Source: Ehretia macrophylla | Taxonomy: Eukaryota > Streptophyta > Magnoliopsida > Boraginales > Ehretiaceae | Assembly (NCBI GenBank): GCA_037974665.1 | Contig: CM075773.1 | Span: 17,288,146 to 17,352,145, forward strand | Direction: 5' to 3' | Length of the DNA: 64,000 nt | In this document: positions 23,702 through 36,162 of the stretch, in pieces | How the letters are laid out: every line of letters starts with the position of its first letter | Numbering within the stretch: position 1 is the first letter of the stretch | Program-made: the position numbers and the translations under genes | Notes under the pieces: model-generated | What the model was told of the DNA's origin: nothing | Seen by the model: only the letters and a program-made list of their open reading frames with translations | Databases searched by the model: none

Positions 23702-23821
23702 GGGGGTGCAACACGAGGACTTCCTAGGGGGTCACCCATCCTAGTACTACTCTCGCCCAAGCACGCTTAACTTCGGAGTTCTGATGGGATCCGGTGCATT
23801 AGTGCTGGTATGATCGCACCC
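23702..23821 (-). rRNA. 5S rRNA, copy 36
   Basis: Single change G97A. Partner of copy 31. Confidence 0.97.
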
Positions 23822-24378
23822 GTCATGTTGAGGGCACAATTCCTTTATGTGTTAACGGTTCACAGTCCCAGCCTAGAGATATGGCCCATTCAAAAGGCCC
23901 AATGGGCTTAACGACAACCCATCCGCTTCAACAACGCAGCATCCTCACAAGACGTGATATCGACGCATTGTAGGGTCCTCTAATGTGCCGCGAGTAAGGT
24001 TGTCGTCCTTTTAACAGCTCACGACATACGATTCGGGACGGAAAAACAGAGCAAAAGAAGAAAAGTGGCCCGAAACTAATGAAAATGTTCGATTTTGAGC
24101 TCTGAAAAGGTCACAACGAGCTAGCTGGCTGCCCCCGTCGTAGAGCTCTCAGAGAGCTTTCCAACGGTATGCTGTGCGCCTCGTAACTCCTTATGGATCA
24201 AAAGTTATGGGCACCAGAGCGACGGAGACCTGGTCACAAGCCCTACGCCCTCGGTTTGCGGGCCCAGCCTCCACGTGAAGAGAAGTTGTCTTGCCCAAGG
24301 TGCCGTGGGATTCGAAAATAGAAATGTGGTTGGTAAAGTATCTTGGCAACCCTAACCGGAGCAAAAAAAATTGAAAAG

Positions 24379-24498
24379 GGGGGTGCAACACGAGAACTTC
24401 CCAAGGGGTCACCAATCCTAGTACTACTCTCGCCCAAGCACGCTTAACTTCGGAGTTCTGATGGGATCCGGTGCATTAGTGCTGGTATGATCGCACCC
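24379..24498 (-). rRNA. 5S rRNA, copy 37
   Basis: Changes G85T and C95T (box C) and C104T. Partner of copy 32, sharing only C104T. Confidence 0.96.
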
Positions 24499-25055
24499 GT
24501 CATGTTGAGTGCACAATTCCTTTATGTGTTAACGGTTCACAGTCCCAGCCTAGAGATATGGCCCATTCAAAAGGCCCAATGGGCTTAACGACAACCCATC
24601 CGCTTCAACAACGCAGCATCCTCGCAAGACGTGATATCGACGCATTGTAGGGTCCTCTAATGTGCCGCGAGTAAGGTTGTCGTCCTTTTAACAGCTCACG
24701 ACGTACGATCCGGGATGGAAAAACAGAGCAAAAGAAGAAAACTGGCCCGAAACTGATGAAAACGTTCGATTTTGAGCTCCGAAAAGGGCACAGCGAGCTA
24801 GCTTGCTGCCCCCGTCGTAGAGCTCTCAGAGAGCTTTCCAACGGTATGCTGTGCGCCTCGTAACTCCTTACGGATCAAAAGTTATGGGCACCGGAGCAAC
24901 GGAGACCTGGTCACAAGCCCTACGCCCTCGGTTTGCGGGCCCAGCCTCCACGTGAAGAGAAGATGTCTTGCCCAAGGTGCCGTGTGATTCGATAATAGAA
25001 ATGTGGTGGGTAAAGTATCTTGGTAACCCTAATCGGAGCAAAAAAAATTGAAAAG

Positions 25056-25175
25056 GGGGGTGCAACACGAGGACTTCCCAGGGGGTCACCCATCCTAGTA
25101 CTACTCTCGCCCAAGCACGTTTAACTTCGGAGTTCTGATGGGATCCGGTGCATTAGTGCTGGTATGATCGCACCC
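25056..25175 (-). rRNA. 5S rRNA, copy 38
   Basis: Single change G56A (box A), a recurrent one. Confidence 0.97.
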
Positions 25176-25732
25176 GTCATGTTGAGGGCACAATTCCTTT
25201 ATGTGTTAACGGTTCACAGTCCCAGCCTAGAGATATGGCCCATTCAAAAGGCCCAATGGGCTTAACGACAACCCATCCGCTTCAACAACGCAGCATCCTC
25301 GCAAAACGTGATATCGACGCATTGTAGGGTCCTCTAATGTGCCGTAAGTAAGGTTGTCGTCCTTTTAACAGCTCACGACGTACGATCCGGGACGGAAAAA
25401 CAGAGCAAAAGAAGAAAAGTGGCCCGAAACTAATGAAAACGTTCGATTTTGGGCTCCGAAAATGGCACAGGGAGCTATCTTGCTGCCCCCGTCGTAGAGC
25501 TCTCAGAGAGATTTCCAACGGTATGCTGTGCGCCTCGTAACTCCTTACGAATCAAAAGTTATGGGCACCGGAGCGACGGAGACCTGGTCACAAGCCCTAC
25601 GTCCTCGGTTTGCGCGCCCATCCTCCACGTGAAGAGAAGTTGTCTTGCCCAAGGTGCCGTGGGATTCGATAATGGAAATGTGGTGGGTAAAGTATCTTGG
25701 CAACCCTAACCGGAGCAAAAATAATTGAAAAG

Positions 25733-25852
25733 GGGGGTGCAACACGAGGACTTCCCACGGGGTCACCCATCCTAGCACTACTCTCGCCCAAGCACGCTTA
25801 ACTTCGGAGTTCTGATGGGATCCGGTGCATTAGTGCTGGTATGATCTCACCC
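25733..25852 (-). rRNA. 5S rRNA, copy 39
   Basis: Changes C6A, A77G and C95G (box C). The long terminator T-run is broken by one base. C6A with C95G also marks copies 42 and 44. Confidence 0.96.
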
Positions 25853-26409
25853 ATCATGTTGAGGGCACAATTCCTTTATGTGTTAACGGTTCACAGTCCC
25901 AGCCTAGAGATATGGCCCATTCAAAAGGCCCAATGGGCTTAACGACAACCTAACCGCTTCAACAACGCAGCATCCTCGCAAGACGTGATATCGACGCATT
26001 GTAGGGTCCTCTAATGTGCCACGAGTAAGCTTGTCGTCCTTTTAACAGCTCACGACGTACGATCCGGGACGGAAAAACAGAGCAAAAGAAGAAAAGTGGC
26101 CCGAAACTGATAAAAACGTTCGATTTTCAGCTCGGAAAAGGGCACAGCGAGCAAGCTGGCTGCCCCCGTCGTAGAGCTCTCAGAGAGCTTTCCAACGGTA
26201 TGCTGTGTGCCTCGTAACTCCTTACGGATCAAAAGTTATGGGCACCGGAGCGACGGAGACCTGGTCACAAGCCCCATGCCCTCGGTTTACAGGCCCAGCC
26301 TCTACGTGAAGCGAAGTTGTCTTGCCCAAGGTGCCGTAGGATTCGGTAATAGAAATGTGGTTGGTAAAGTATCTTGGCAACCCTAACCGGAGAAAAAAAA
26401 ATTGAAAAG

Positions 26410-26529
26410 GGGGGTGTAACACGAGGACTTCCCAAGGGGTCACCCATCTTAGTACTACTCTCGCCCAAGCACGCTTAACTTCGGAGTTCTGATGGGATCC
26501 GGTGCATTAGTGCTGGTATGATCGCACCC
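26410..26529 (-). rRNA. 5S rRNA, copy 40
   Basis: Changes G81A and C95T (box C) and G113A. C95T with the AGTTCCAGCC spacer mark links it to copies 43, 45 and 54. Confidence 0.96.
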
Positions 26530-27085
26530 GTCATGTTGAGGGCACAATTCCTTTATGTGTTAACGGTTCACAGTTCCAGCCTAGAGATATGGCCCATTCA
26601 AAAGGCCCAATGGGCTTAACGACAACCCATCCGCTTCAACAACGCAGCATCCTCGCAAGACGTGATATCGACGCATTGTAGGGTCCTCTAATGTGCCACG
26701 AGTAAGGTTGTCGTCCTTTTAACAGCTCACGACGTACGATCCGGGACGGAAAAACAGAGCAAAAGAAGAAAAGTGGCCCGAAACTAATGAAAAAGTTCGA
26801 TTTTAAGCTCTGAAAAGGGCACAGCGAGCTAGCTGGCTGCCCCCGTCGTAGAGCTCTCAGAGAGCTTTCCAACGGTATGCTGTGCGTCTCGTAACTCCTT
26901 ACGGATAAAATGTTATGGACACCGGAGCGATGGAGACCTGGTCACAAACCCTACGCCCTTGGTTTGCGGGCCCAGCGTCCACGTGAAGAGAGGTTGTCTT
27001 GCCCAATGTGCCGTGGGATTCGATAATAGAAATGTGGTGGGTAAAGTATCTTGGAAACCCTAACCGGAGCAAAAAATATTGAAAA

Positions 27086-27205
27086 GGGGGTGCAACACGA
27101 GGACTTCCGAGGGGGTCACCCATCCTAGTACTACTTTCGCCCAAGCACGTTTAACTTCGGAGTTCTGATGGGATCCGGTGCATTAGTGTTGGTATGATCG
27201 CACCC
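27086..27205 (-). rRNA. 5S rRNA, copy 41
   Basis: Changes G17A, G56A (box A), G70A (intermediate element) and G97C. The upstream spacer around 27222-27247 is rearranged by small changes, so the TATA-like box is poor. Unit of 676 bp, with one G fewer past the 3' end. Confidence 0.94.
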
Positions 27206-27761
27206 GTCATGTTGAGGGCACAAATCCCTTTAGTGTTGACGGTTTACAGTCCCAGCCTAGAGATATGGCCCATTCAAAAGGCCCAATGGGCTTAACGACA
27301 ACCCATCCGCTTCAACAACGCAGCATCGTCGCAAGACGTGATATCGACGCATTGTAGGGTCCTCTAATGTGCCGCGAGTAAGGTTGTCGTCCTTTTAACA
27401 GCTCACGACGTACGATCCGGGACTGAAAAACAGAGCAAAAGAAGAAAAGTGGCCCGAAACTGATGAAAACTTTCGATTTTGAGCTCCGAAAAGGGCACAA
27501 CGTGCTTGCTGGCAGCCCCCGTCGTAGAGCTCTCAGAGAGCTTTCCAATGGTATGCTGTGCGCCTCGTAACTCCTTACGGATCAAAAGTTATGGGCACCG
27601 GAGCGACGGAGACCTGGTCACAAGCCTACGCCCTCGGTTTGCGGGCCCATCCTCCACGTGAAGAGAAGTTGTCTTGCCCAAGGTGCCGTGGGATTCGATA
27701 ATAGAAATGTGGTGGGTAAAGTATCTTGGCAACCCTAACCGGAGCAAAAAAAATTGAAAAG

Positions 27762-27881
27762 GGGGGTGCAACACGAGGACTTCCCACGGGGTCACCCATC
27801 CTAGTACTACTCTCGCCCAAGCACGCTTAACTTCGGAGTTCTGATGGGATCCGGTGCATTAGTGCTGGTATGATCTCACCC
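27762..27881 (-). rRNA. 5S rRNA, copy 42
   Basis: Changes C6A and C95G (box C), the same allele as copy 44. Unit of 676 bp. Confidence 0.96.
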
Positions 27882-28438
27882 GTCATGTTGAGGGCACAAT
27901 TCCTTTATGTGTTAACGGTTCACAGTCCCAGCCTAGAGATATGGCCCATTCAAAAGGCCCAATGGGCTTAACGACAACCCATCCGCTTCAACAACGCAGC
28001 ATCCTCGCAAGACGTGATATCGACGCAATGTAGGGTCCTCTAATGTGCCGCGAGTAAGGTTGGGGTCCTTTTAACAGCTCAAGATGTACGATCCGGGACG
28101 AAAAAACAGAGCAAAAGAAGAAAAGTGACCCGAAACTAATGAAAACGTTCGATTTTGAGCTCTGAAAAGGGCACAGCAAGCTAGCTGGCTGCCCCCGTCG
28201 TAGAGCTCTCAGAGAGCTTTCCAACGGTATGCTGTGCGCCTCGTAACTCCTTACGGATCAAAAGTTATGGGCACCGGAGCGACGGAGACCTGGTCACAAG
28301 CCCTACGCCCTCGGTTTGCGGGCCCAGCCTCCACGTGAAGAGAAGTTGTCTTGCCCAAGGTGCCGTGGGATTCGATAATAGAAATGTGGTTGGTAAAGTA
28401 TCTTGGCAACCCTAACCGGAGAAAAAAAAATTGAAAAG

Positions 28439-28558
28439 GGGGGTGCAACACGAGGACTTCCCAAGGGGTCACCCATCCTAGTACTACTCTCGCCCAAGCA
28501 CGCTTAACTACGGAGTTCTGATGGGATCCGGTGCATTAGTGCTGGTATGATCGCACCC
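28439..28558 (-). rRNA. 5S rRNA, copy 43
   Basis: Changes A49T and C95T (box C). Alternates with copies 42 and 44 in a dimer pattern. Confidence 0.96.
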
Positions 28559-29115
28559 GTCATGTTGAGGGCACAATTCCTTTATGTGTTAACGGTTCAC
28601 AGTTCCAGCCTAGAGATATGGCCCATTCAAAAGGCCCAATGGGCTTAACGACAACCCATCCGCTTCAACAACGCAGCATCCTCGCAAGACGTGATATCGA
28701 CGCATTGTAGGGTCCTCTAATGTGCCACGAGTAAGGTTGTCGTCCTTTTAACAGCTCACGACGTACGATCCGGGACGGAAAAACAGAGCAAAAGAAGAAA
28801 AGTGGCCCGAAACTAATGAAAACGTTCAATTTTGAGCTCTGAAAAGGGCAAAGCGAGCTAGCTGGCTGCCCCCGTCGTAGAGCTCTCAGAGAGCTTTCCA
28901 ACGGTATGCTGTGCGCCTCGTAACTCCTTACGGATCAAAAGTTATGGGCACCGGAGCGACGGAGACCTGGTCACAAACCCTACGCCCTCGGTTTGCGGGC
29001 CCAGCCTCCACGTGAAGAGAAGTTGTCTTGCCCAATGTGCCGTGGGATTCGATAATAGAAATGTGGTGGGTAAAGTATCTTGGCAACCCTAACCGGAGCA
29101 AAAAAAATTGAAAAG

Positions 29116-29235
29116 GGGGGTGCAACACGAGGACTTCCCACGGGGTCACCCATCCTAGTACTACTCTCGCCCAAGCACGCTTAACTTCGGAGTTCTGATG
29201 GGATCCGGTGCATTAGTGCTGGTATGATCTCACCC
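29116..29235 (-). rRNA. 5S rRNA, copy 44
   Basis: Changes C6A and C95G (box C). Its spacer marks match copy 42 two units away. Confidence 0.96.
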
Positions 29236-29792
29236 GTCATGTTGAGGGCACAATTCCTTTATGTGTTAACGGTTCACAGTCCCAGCCTAGAGATATGGCC
29301 CATTCAAAAGGCCCAATGGGCTTAACGACAACCCATCCGCTTCAACAACGCAGCATCCTCGCAAGACGTGATATCGACGCATTGTAGGGTCCTCTAATGT
29401 GCCGCGAGTAAGGTTGTCGTCCTTTTAACAGCTCAAGATGTACGGTTCGGGACGAAAAAACAGAGCAAAAGAAGAAAAGTGGCCCGAAACTAAAGAAAAC
29501 GTTCGATTTTGAGCTCTGAAAAGGTCACAGCAAGCTAGCTGGCTGCCCTCGTCGTAGAGCTCTCAGAGAGCTTTCCAACGGTATGCTGTGCGCCTCGTAA
29601 CTCCTTACAGATCAAAAGTTATGGGCACCGGGGCGACGGAGACCTAGTCACAAGCCCTATGCCCTCGGTTAGCGGGCCCAGCCTCCACGTGAAGCGAAGT
29701 TGCCTTGCCCAAGGTGCCGTGGGATTCGATAATAGAAATGTGGTGGATAAAGTATCTGGGCAGCCCTAACCGGAGAAAAAAAAATTGAATAG

Positions 29793-29912
29793 GGGGGTGC
29801 AACACGAGGACTTCCCAAGGGGTCACCCATCCTAGTACTACTCTCGCCCAACCACGCTTAACTTCGGAGTTTTGATAGGATCCGGTGCATTAGTGTTGGT
29901 ATGATCGCACCC
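29793..29912 (-). rRNA. 5S rRNA, copy 45
   Basis: Changes G17A, C36T, G41A, C61G (box A) and C95T (box C). Its upstream spacer matches that of copy 54 across the LTR, but copy 54 has only C95T. Confidence 0.94.
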
Positions 29913-30469
29913 GTCATGTTGAGGGCACAATTCCTTTATGTGTTAACGGTTCACAGTTCCAGCCTAGAGATATGGCCCATTCAAAAGGCCCAATGGGCTT
30001 AACGACAACCCATCCGCTTCAACAACGCAGCATCCTCGCAAGACGTGATATCGACGCATTGTAAGGTCCTCTAATGTGCCACGAGTAAGGTTGTCTTCCT
30101 TTTAACATCTCACGATGTACGATCCGGGACGGAAAAATAGAGCAAAAGAAGAAAAGTGGCCCGAAACTAATGAAAAAGTTCGATTTTGAGCTCTGAAAAG
30201 GGCACAGCGAGCTAGCTGGCTGCCCCCGTCGTAGAGCTCTCAAAGTGCTTTCCAACGGTATGCTGTGCGCCTCGTAACTCCTTACGGATCAAAAGTTATG
30301 GGCACCGGAGCGACGGAGGCCTGGTCACAAACCCTACGCCCTCGGTTTGCGGGCCCAGCCTCCACGTGAAGAGAAGTTGTCTTGCCCAATGTGCCGTGGG
30401 ATTCGATAATAGAAATGTGGTGGGTAAAGTATCTTGGCAACCCTAACCGGAGCAAAAAAAATTGAAAAG

Positions 30470-30589
30470 GGGGGTGCAACACGAGGACTTCCCAGGGGGT
30501 CACCCATCCTAGTACTACTCTCGCCCGAGCACGCTTAACTTCGGAGTTCTGATGGGATCCGGTGCATTAGTGCTGGTATAATCGCACCC
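30470..30589 (-). rRNA. 5S rRNA, copy 46
   Basis: Changes C10T and T63C (box A). Partner of copy 55 at 9,350 bp. Confidence 0.96.
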
Positions 30590-31146
30590 GTCATGTTGAG
30601 GGCACAATTCCTTTATATGTTAACGGTTCACAGTCCCAGCCTAGAGATATGGCCCATTCAAAAGGCCCAATGGGCTTAACGACAACCCATCCGCTTCAAC
30701 AACGTAGCATCCTCGCAAGACGTGATATCGACGCATTGTAGGGTCCTCTAATGTGCCGCGAGTAGGTTTGTCGTCCTTTTAACAGCTCACGACGTACGAT
30801 CCGGGACGGAAAAACAGAGCAAAAGAAGAAAAGTGGCCCGAAACTGATGAAAACGTTCGATTTTGAGCTCCGAAAAGGGCACAGCGTGCTTGCTGGCAGC
30901 CCCCGTCGTAGAGCTCTCAGAGATCTTTCCAACGGTATGCTGTTCGCCTCGTAACTCCTTACATATCAAAAGTTATGGGCACCGGAGCGACGGTGACCTG
31001 GTCACAAGCCCTACGCCCTCGGTTTGCGGGCCCAGCCTCCACGTGAAGAGAAGTTGTCTTGCCCAAGGTGCCGTGGGATTCGATAATAGAAATGTGGTGG
31101 GTAAAGTATCTTGGCAACCCTAACCGGAGCAAAAAAAATTGAAAAG

Positions 31147-31266
31147 GGGGGTGCAACACGAGGACTTCCCAGGGGGTCACACATCCTAGTACTACTCTCG
31201 CCCAAGGACGCTTAACTTCGGAGTTCTGATGGGATCCGGTGCATTAGTGCTGGTATGATCGCACCC
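31147..31266 (-). rRNA. 5S rRNA, copy 47
   Basis: Changes G60C (box A) and G86T (box C). Partner of copy 56. Confidence 0.96.
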
Positions 31267-31786
31267 GTCATGTTGAGGGCACAATTCCTTTATGTGTTAA
31301 CGGTTCACAGTCCCATCCTAGAGATATGGACCATTGAAAAGGCCCAATGGGATTAACGACAACCCATCCGCTTCAACAACGCAGCATCCTCGCGAGACGT
31401 GATATCGACGCATTGTAGGGTCCTCTAATGTGCCGCGAGTAGGGTTGTCGTCCTTTTACCAGCTCACGACGTACGATCCGGGACGGAAAAACCGAGCAAA
31501 AGAAGAAAAGTGGCCCGAAATTGATGAAAACATTCGATTTTGAGCTCCGGAAAGGGCACAACGGGGTATCTAGCTGCCCCCGTCGTAGAGCTCTCAGAGA
31601 TCTTTCCAACGGTATGTTGTTCACCTCGTAACTCCTTACGGATCAAAAGTTATGGGCACCGGTTTGCGGTCCCAGCCTCCACGTGAAGAGAAGTTGTCTT
31701 GCCCAAGGTGCCGTGGGATTCGATAATAGAAATGTGGTGGGTAAAGAATCTTGGCAACCCTAACCGGAGCAAAAAAAATTGAAAAG

Positions 31787-31906
31787 GGGGGTGCAACACG
31801 AGGACTTCCCCGGGGGTCACCCATCCTAGTACTACTCTCGCCCAAGCACGCTTAACTTCGGAGTTCTGATGGGATCCGGTGCATTAGTGCTAGTATGATC
31901 GCACCC
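31787..31906 (-). rRNA. 5S rRNA, copy 48
   Basis: Changes C15T and T96G (box C), both shared with partner copy 57. Short 640-bp unit, deletion junction 31662/31663. Confidence 0.96.
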
Positions 31907-32463
31907 GTCATGTTGAGTGCACAATTCCTTTATGTGTTAACGGTTCACAGTCCCAGCCTAGAGATATGGCCCATTCAAAAGGCCCAATGGGCTTAACGAC
32001 AACCCATCCGCTTCAACAACGCAGCATCCTCGCAAGACGTGATATCGACGCATTGTAGGGTCCTCTAATGTGCCGCGAGTAAGGTTGTCGTCCTTTTAAC
32101 AGCTCACGACGTACGATCCGGGACGGAAAAACAGAGCAAAAGAAGAAAAGTGGCCCGAAACTGATGAAAACGTTCGATTTTGAGCTCCGAAAATGGCATA
32201 GCGTGCTTGCTGGCAGCCCCCGTCGTAGAGCTCTCAGAGAGCTTTCCAACGGTATGATGTGCGCCTCGTAACTCCTTACGGATCAAAAGTTATGGGCACC
32301 GGAGCGATGGAGACCTGGTCACATGCCCTACACCCTCGGTTTGCGGGCCCATCCTCCACGTGAAGCGAAGTTGTCTTGCCCAAGGTGCCGTGGGATTCGA
32401 TAATAGAAATGTGGTGGGTAAAGTATCTTGGCAACCCTAACCGGAGCAAAAAAAATTGAAAAG

Positions 32464-32583
32464 GGGGGTGCAACACGAGGACTTCCCAGGGGGTCACCCA
32501 TCCTAGTACTACTCTCGCCCAAGCACGCTTAACTTCGGAGTTCTGATGGGATCCGGTGCATTAGTGCTGGTATGATCGCACCC
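32464..32583 (-). rRNA. 5S rRNA, copy 49 (consensus)
   Basis: Matches the consensus at all 120 positions, although it lies one unit from the LTR-split copy. The spacer beyond it (32690-32900) carries an unusual number of changes. Confidence 0.98.
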
Positions 32584-33198
32584 GTCATGTTGAGGGCACA
32601 ATTCCTTTATGTGTTAACGGTTCACAGTCCCAGCCTAGAGATATGGCCCATTCAAAAGGCCCAATGGGCATAACGACAACCCATCCACTTCAACAACGCA
32701 GCATCCTGGCAAGACTTGATATCGACGCATTGTAGGGTCCTCTAATGTACTGCGAGTAAGGTTGTCGTCCTTTTAACAGCTCACGACGTAGGAGCCGGGA
32801 GGGAAAAACGGAGCAATATAAGAAACGTGGCCCGAAACTAATGAACACGTTCGATTTTGAGCACCGAAAAGGGCACAGCAAGATAGCTTGCTGCCCCCGT
32901 CGTAGAGCTCTCAGAGAGCTTTCCAACGGTATGTTGTGCGCCTCGTAACTCCTTACGGATCAAAAGTTATGGGCACCGGAGCGACGGAGACCTGGTCACA
33001 AGCCCTACGCCTTCGGTTTGCGGGCCCAGCCTCCACGTTAAGAGAAGTTGTCTTGCCCAAGGTGCTGTGGGATTCGATAATAGAAATGTGGCGGGTAAAG
33101 TATCTTGGCAACCCTAACCGGAGCAAAAAAAATTGAAAAGGGGGGTGCAACACAAGGACTTCCTAGGGGGTCACCCATCCTAGTACTACTCTCGCCCA

Positions 33199-33203
33199 AG
33201 CAC
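33199..33203. repeat. Target site duplication, left copy
   Basis: AGCAC directly before the TGTAACGCC end of the LTR. It equals the five bases after the other LTR end and belongs to the 5S gene (rRNA nt 58-62), so the pre-insertion gene can be read across it. Confidence 0.93.
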
Positions 33204-33959
33204 TGTAACGCCCCGATCCCTCACGAGACCGGAGGCTCTAATAACCATACTATTCTCAACCCAATGCCAAACCCGGTCACAAAATTTTAGGGAAAACGGA
33301 CAGAGTTTCCCCTGTATTGTGGACTTTCTGAAAACCTGTAAACACTCAATAAAGCCACAACATAACAAGACATTCATTTATAACTAAAGATCTTAGCTTT
33401 AAGGTCATCCGAGCCTTAAGACATACAAACGGTTTAGATACACACAAGCATGCATTCATAACTTAACTTCTTTACAAAACCGCTTATCATGTCACTCCAT
33501 GATAGCATTGAACATTCTTAGAAATTAAAGCCAACCATACACCCGTTCATTCACACCTAAGCATGCAACGTAGCTAGAAGCAGAAGCAAAAGTTATTACA
33601 TGCCACAATTCCATAACACTTACTACATCCACTTAGCTTTCAAACTTGCAACTACTCAAATATATATACATAAGCCCTTAGGCTCCCAAATAAAACATAA
33701 AGTAGAACAAGTAAGGTCTTCCACAGTTTAACAGGCAATCACTCAAACCTCAAGTAATAGCACACAGCAATCAGGTCAACTCCTCCAACTGCACCACCTG
33801 AAACATGTTTAGCGAGGTATGAGCAATCACAATTGCCCAGTGAGGGATAAGGTCTACCGGGGATCTGCAATGCAGCGGTTAGTACAAATAAAGCATTTTA
33901 CAACCAAAGAACAATTGAAACAACAAGTTACCACACATTAAAAAGGATACGATACACTT

Positions 33960-34270
33960 TGACTTCTATAACGTCCCGGCTAAGCGAATACCCCGAAGGG
34001 CAGAGGCACACCAGCGACGCCACGAACTGAAATCACGATGTAATAATGACACTGTTATCGATAAGCCGGCATCCCCTTATAACTCCAAAATGGGTGTACT
34101 CCGGATGTACCCCGAAATCCTACGACCCAACTCTCCCTGGGCGGCATCCCAAGCGAGAGAAGGACTGGGTAACCATGGTAGCCGAGGTATACCGGCAAGC
34201 CCGATGCCGCCCGGTTTCCACGACACTACCATGCCCAAATGGTTGCGCAACCACGATGCAATGCACTCAA
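33960..34270. other. GC-richer segment inside the LTR, no gene recognised
   Basis: About 300 bp with clearly more G and C than the AT-rich LTR sequence around it. Overlapping 61- to 87-codon frames run through it on both strands, with no recognisable domain and no conserved partner in the window. I read them as chance frames. The rest of the LTR (33210-33950 and 34280-36500) is AT-rich with no gene that I can support. Confidence 0.5.
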
Positions 34271-36155
34271 AATGATAACAATAGAATACATCAACAAACA
34301 CATGATTAAGGGACAACAAAGTAAGTTGCCCTCACACACAATATATAGACAATAAGTGCACATAATCTAAGTACAAGTAAATAAACTATTATGCACATAA
34401 GGATGAAGTCTCCCTCACCTGGAATTAAGCCAAGCATGCTAAAAGAATAGCTCAGATTTACTTCAACTCCCCGAATTAGCTCAAGTATGCAACCCTAGGG
34501 TGTTCATATAAGTTTAGCAATTAACTATATCAATTCCAACTCAACTCTTACTTAACTCAACCTTACAACATTAGAAGCTAGATTTATAATCACTTATTCA
34601 CACAAGTTCATAACCCACACACAATTAAGATACAATGTTCACCTTATCATATCATTAGAGAACATAAGATATATTAGAAGCATCAAATACCATTAAGTTA
34701 AGATCATAAGTTATAAATTCCAATTACTTTTAATTACAATAATCAATAATCATATAACTAGATGAGTTATCCTTATAGTCCTACTCACTTAGCATGCAAT
34801 GTTTATTAGAGTTTGATCTTAACAAAGTACAAGAAGTATAAACATTATAACAAGATATAAGCATTAAATATGAAAATAACTATACCAACACAAAGGGATC
34901 AATGACCGATGATCGCGAAACTTCACGAAATGCTCACAAATGCCATATAACAACATGTAAAGGCAAGATATACAAGCACCAAAGCTAATTCAAAGGCTAA
35001 GCTTGAAACCCCGAGTTTCCCTTTTGTTTTCCTAAGTCATTTAACTCCAAACCCGGACTAAGGCTCAAGATCCACCAAATAATTATTCTATTCTTCTAGT
35101 TACACATTATGGCACACTTAGAACCCTTGAAATCATTCATTAACCCGAATTAGCCACAAAAGCCCCGATTACCCCTTTGTGCGTTTGTACTACAAGTATC
35201 TTAATCAAAGCTCAACTAAGGGTTAGAAAAGCACATTTAGTCCCTACTTACCCTAAGAACACCAAATATATCAACCAAATTCACCCGGATTTATGTTTGA
35301 CCCAAAACCCCTTTGTAACACAAGTCATTTTTCTTCCAAACACAAGTTAATGTTCTAGATAAGTGAGCGGGCTATTCCATACTTTTAATTATCCCTTATG
35401 GCACCCCTAGGACCCTAGAAACTACCCAATTACCCGCGTTTAGCACAAAAGCCCCATTTTCACTCTTTTGACTTTGTACTACACGTACCTCATCCGGGAC
35501 TCAAATGGAGGCTAGCAAAGCTTAATTAGGTCCTAAATAGCCTAGGATTACTAAATGTGGAGGCCAATTCAACCCGGATTCGCGATAACCACGAAACCCC
35601 TTTCTAAAAGTCGGCTATTTCATTCTTTCACTAGGTTACGGGCAATTAAACCCTACAAGGCCTTCACACTACTTTCATTAACATCTAAAGCACCTATTAG
35701 AACCATTAATTCAAGCTACAAGGTTTGATTTCGCAAATCCCTAATTTTCCCGTCACTATTCATGCCCTACGATCAACAAGCGATTTCAACCGTTTAAACT
35801 ATGAAACAATAGCATAAATTAGGTCTCTACTACTTATACACAACATACATAAGCATATTTAAGCATTGCATGATCATAATATAGCAAATCAATAAATTCA
35901 AGAAAGTTGACATATATTTCAAATGCAAAAATAATATGCAAAACCCTCACCTAACGCGCGTAGGAGCTCCTAGAAGGCTTGCACACACCCTAAACTACTT
36001 GCTCCTTGCTTGGCTTGGCTTGGCTTGAAGATTTGATGAGCAAAATCCTCTCATTCTCCTCCTATGCTATTCTCGGATTTGCTACAGTAAAATCTGCATC
36101 TCCCTTTTTTTTTTTTGTGTTTTGTTAAGTTATGAGCTAATTGCTTTATGGTGAG

Positions 36156-36162
36156 TATATAT
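36156..36162 (-). promoter_or_regulatory. Possible LTR TATA box
   Basis: ATATATA on the minus strand, about 370 bp inside the proposed LTR 5' end. It is followed by a run of twelve A (36105-36116), a purine-rich GGAGGAGAATGAGAGG leader and about four CCAAG repeats (36005-36027). This order fits a U3-to-R boundary. A second TATATATA at 33661-33668 is a weaker candidate. The call depends on the inferred orientation. Confidence 0.3.

Larger units (their letters stand above)
23236..24786. repeat. Partner block of 19850-21400
   Basis: Carries copies 36 and 37 opposite copies 31 and 32. Copy 32 has gathered more extra changes than copy 37, so the two have diverged unequally since duplication. Confidence 0.7.
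29790..32400. repeat. Block duplicated on the other side of the LTR (left copy)
   Basis: Matches 39140-41750 at a constant 9,350-bp offset. Shared marks: CAGTTCCAGCC, TTGTCTTCC with AACATCTCACGATG, the ACATATC change before copies 47 and 56, TATGGACCATTG, T96G with C15T in copies 48 and 57, the same 37-bp deletion unit, GGTATGATGTGCG and CACATGCCC. Confidence 0.8.
1..33203 (-). repeat. 5S rDNA tandem array, left segment (copies 1-49 and 3' half of copy 50)
   Basis: Head-to-tail 5S units, all on the minus strand, with gene starts 677 bp apart in most units, 640 bp in shortened ones and 1-2 bp off in a few. Each unit is a 120-bp gene plus a spacer of about 557 bp. Reading the plus strand upward from a gene, the spacer holds the TATA-like box, a GCCCATT/AATGGGC inverted repeat, a purine-rich tract, a hypervariable palindromic site, the AGCTCTC/GAGAGCT inverted repeat, the 37-bp segment missing from some units, a telomere-like AACCCTAACC and the A-runs that act as T-run terminators of the next gene. 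The spacers hold no other gene that I can support. Positions 1-233 are the tail of a spacer. Confidence 0.98.

Noticed and set aside
33960-34320. Possible small protein genes in the LTR (61-87 codons on both strands)
   Set aside because: The frames overlap each other on both strands, have no recognisable domain and lie in the GC-richer part where stops are rarer by chance.
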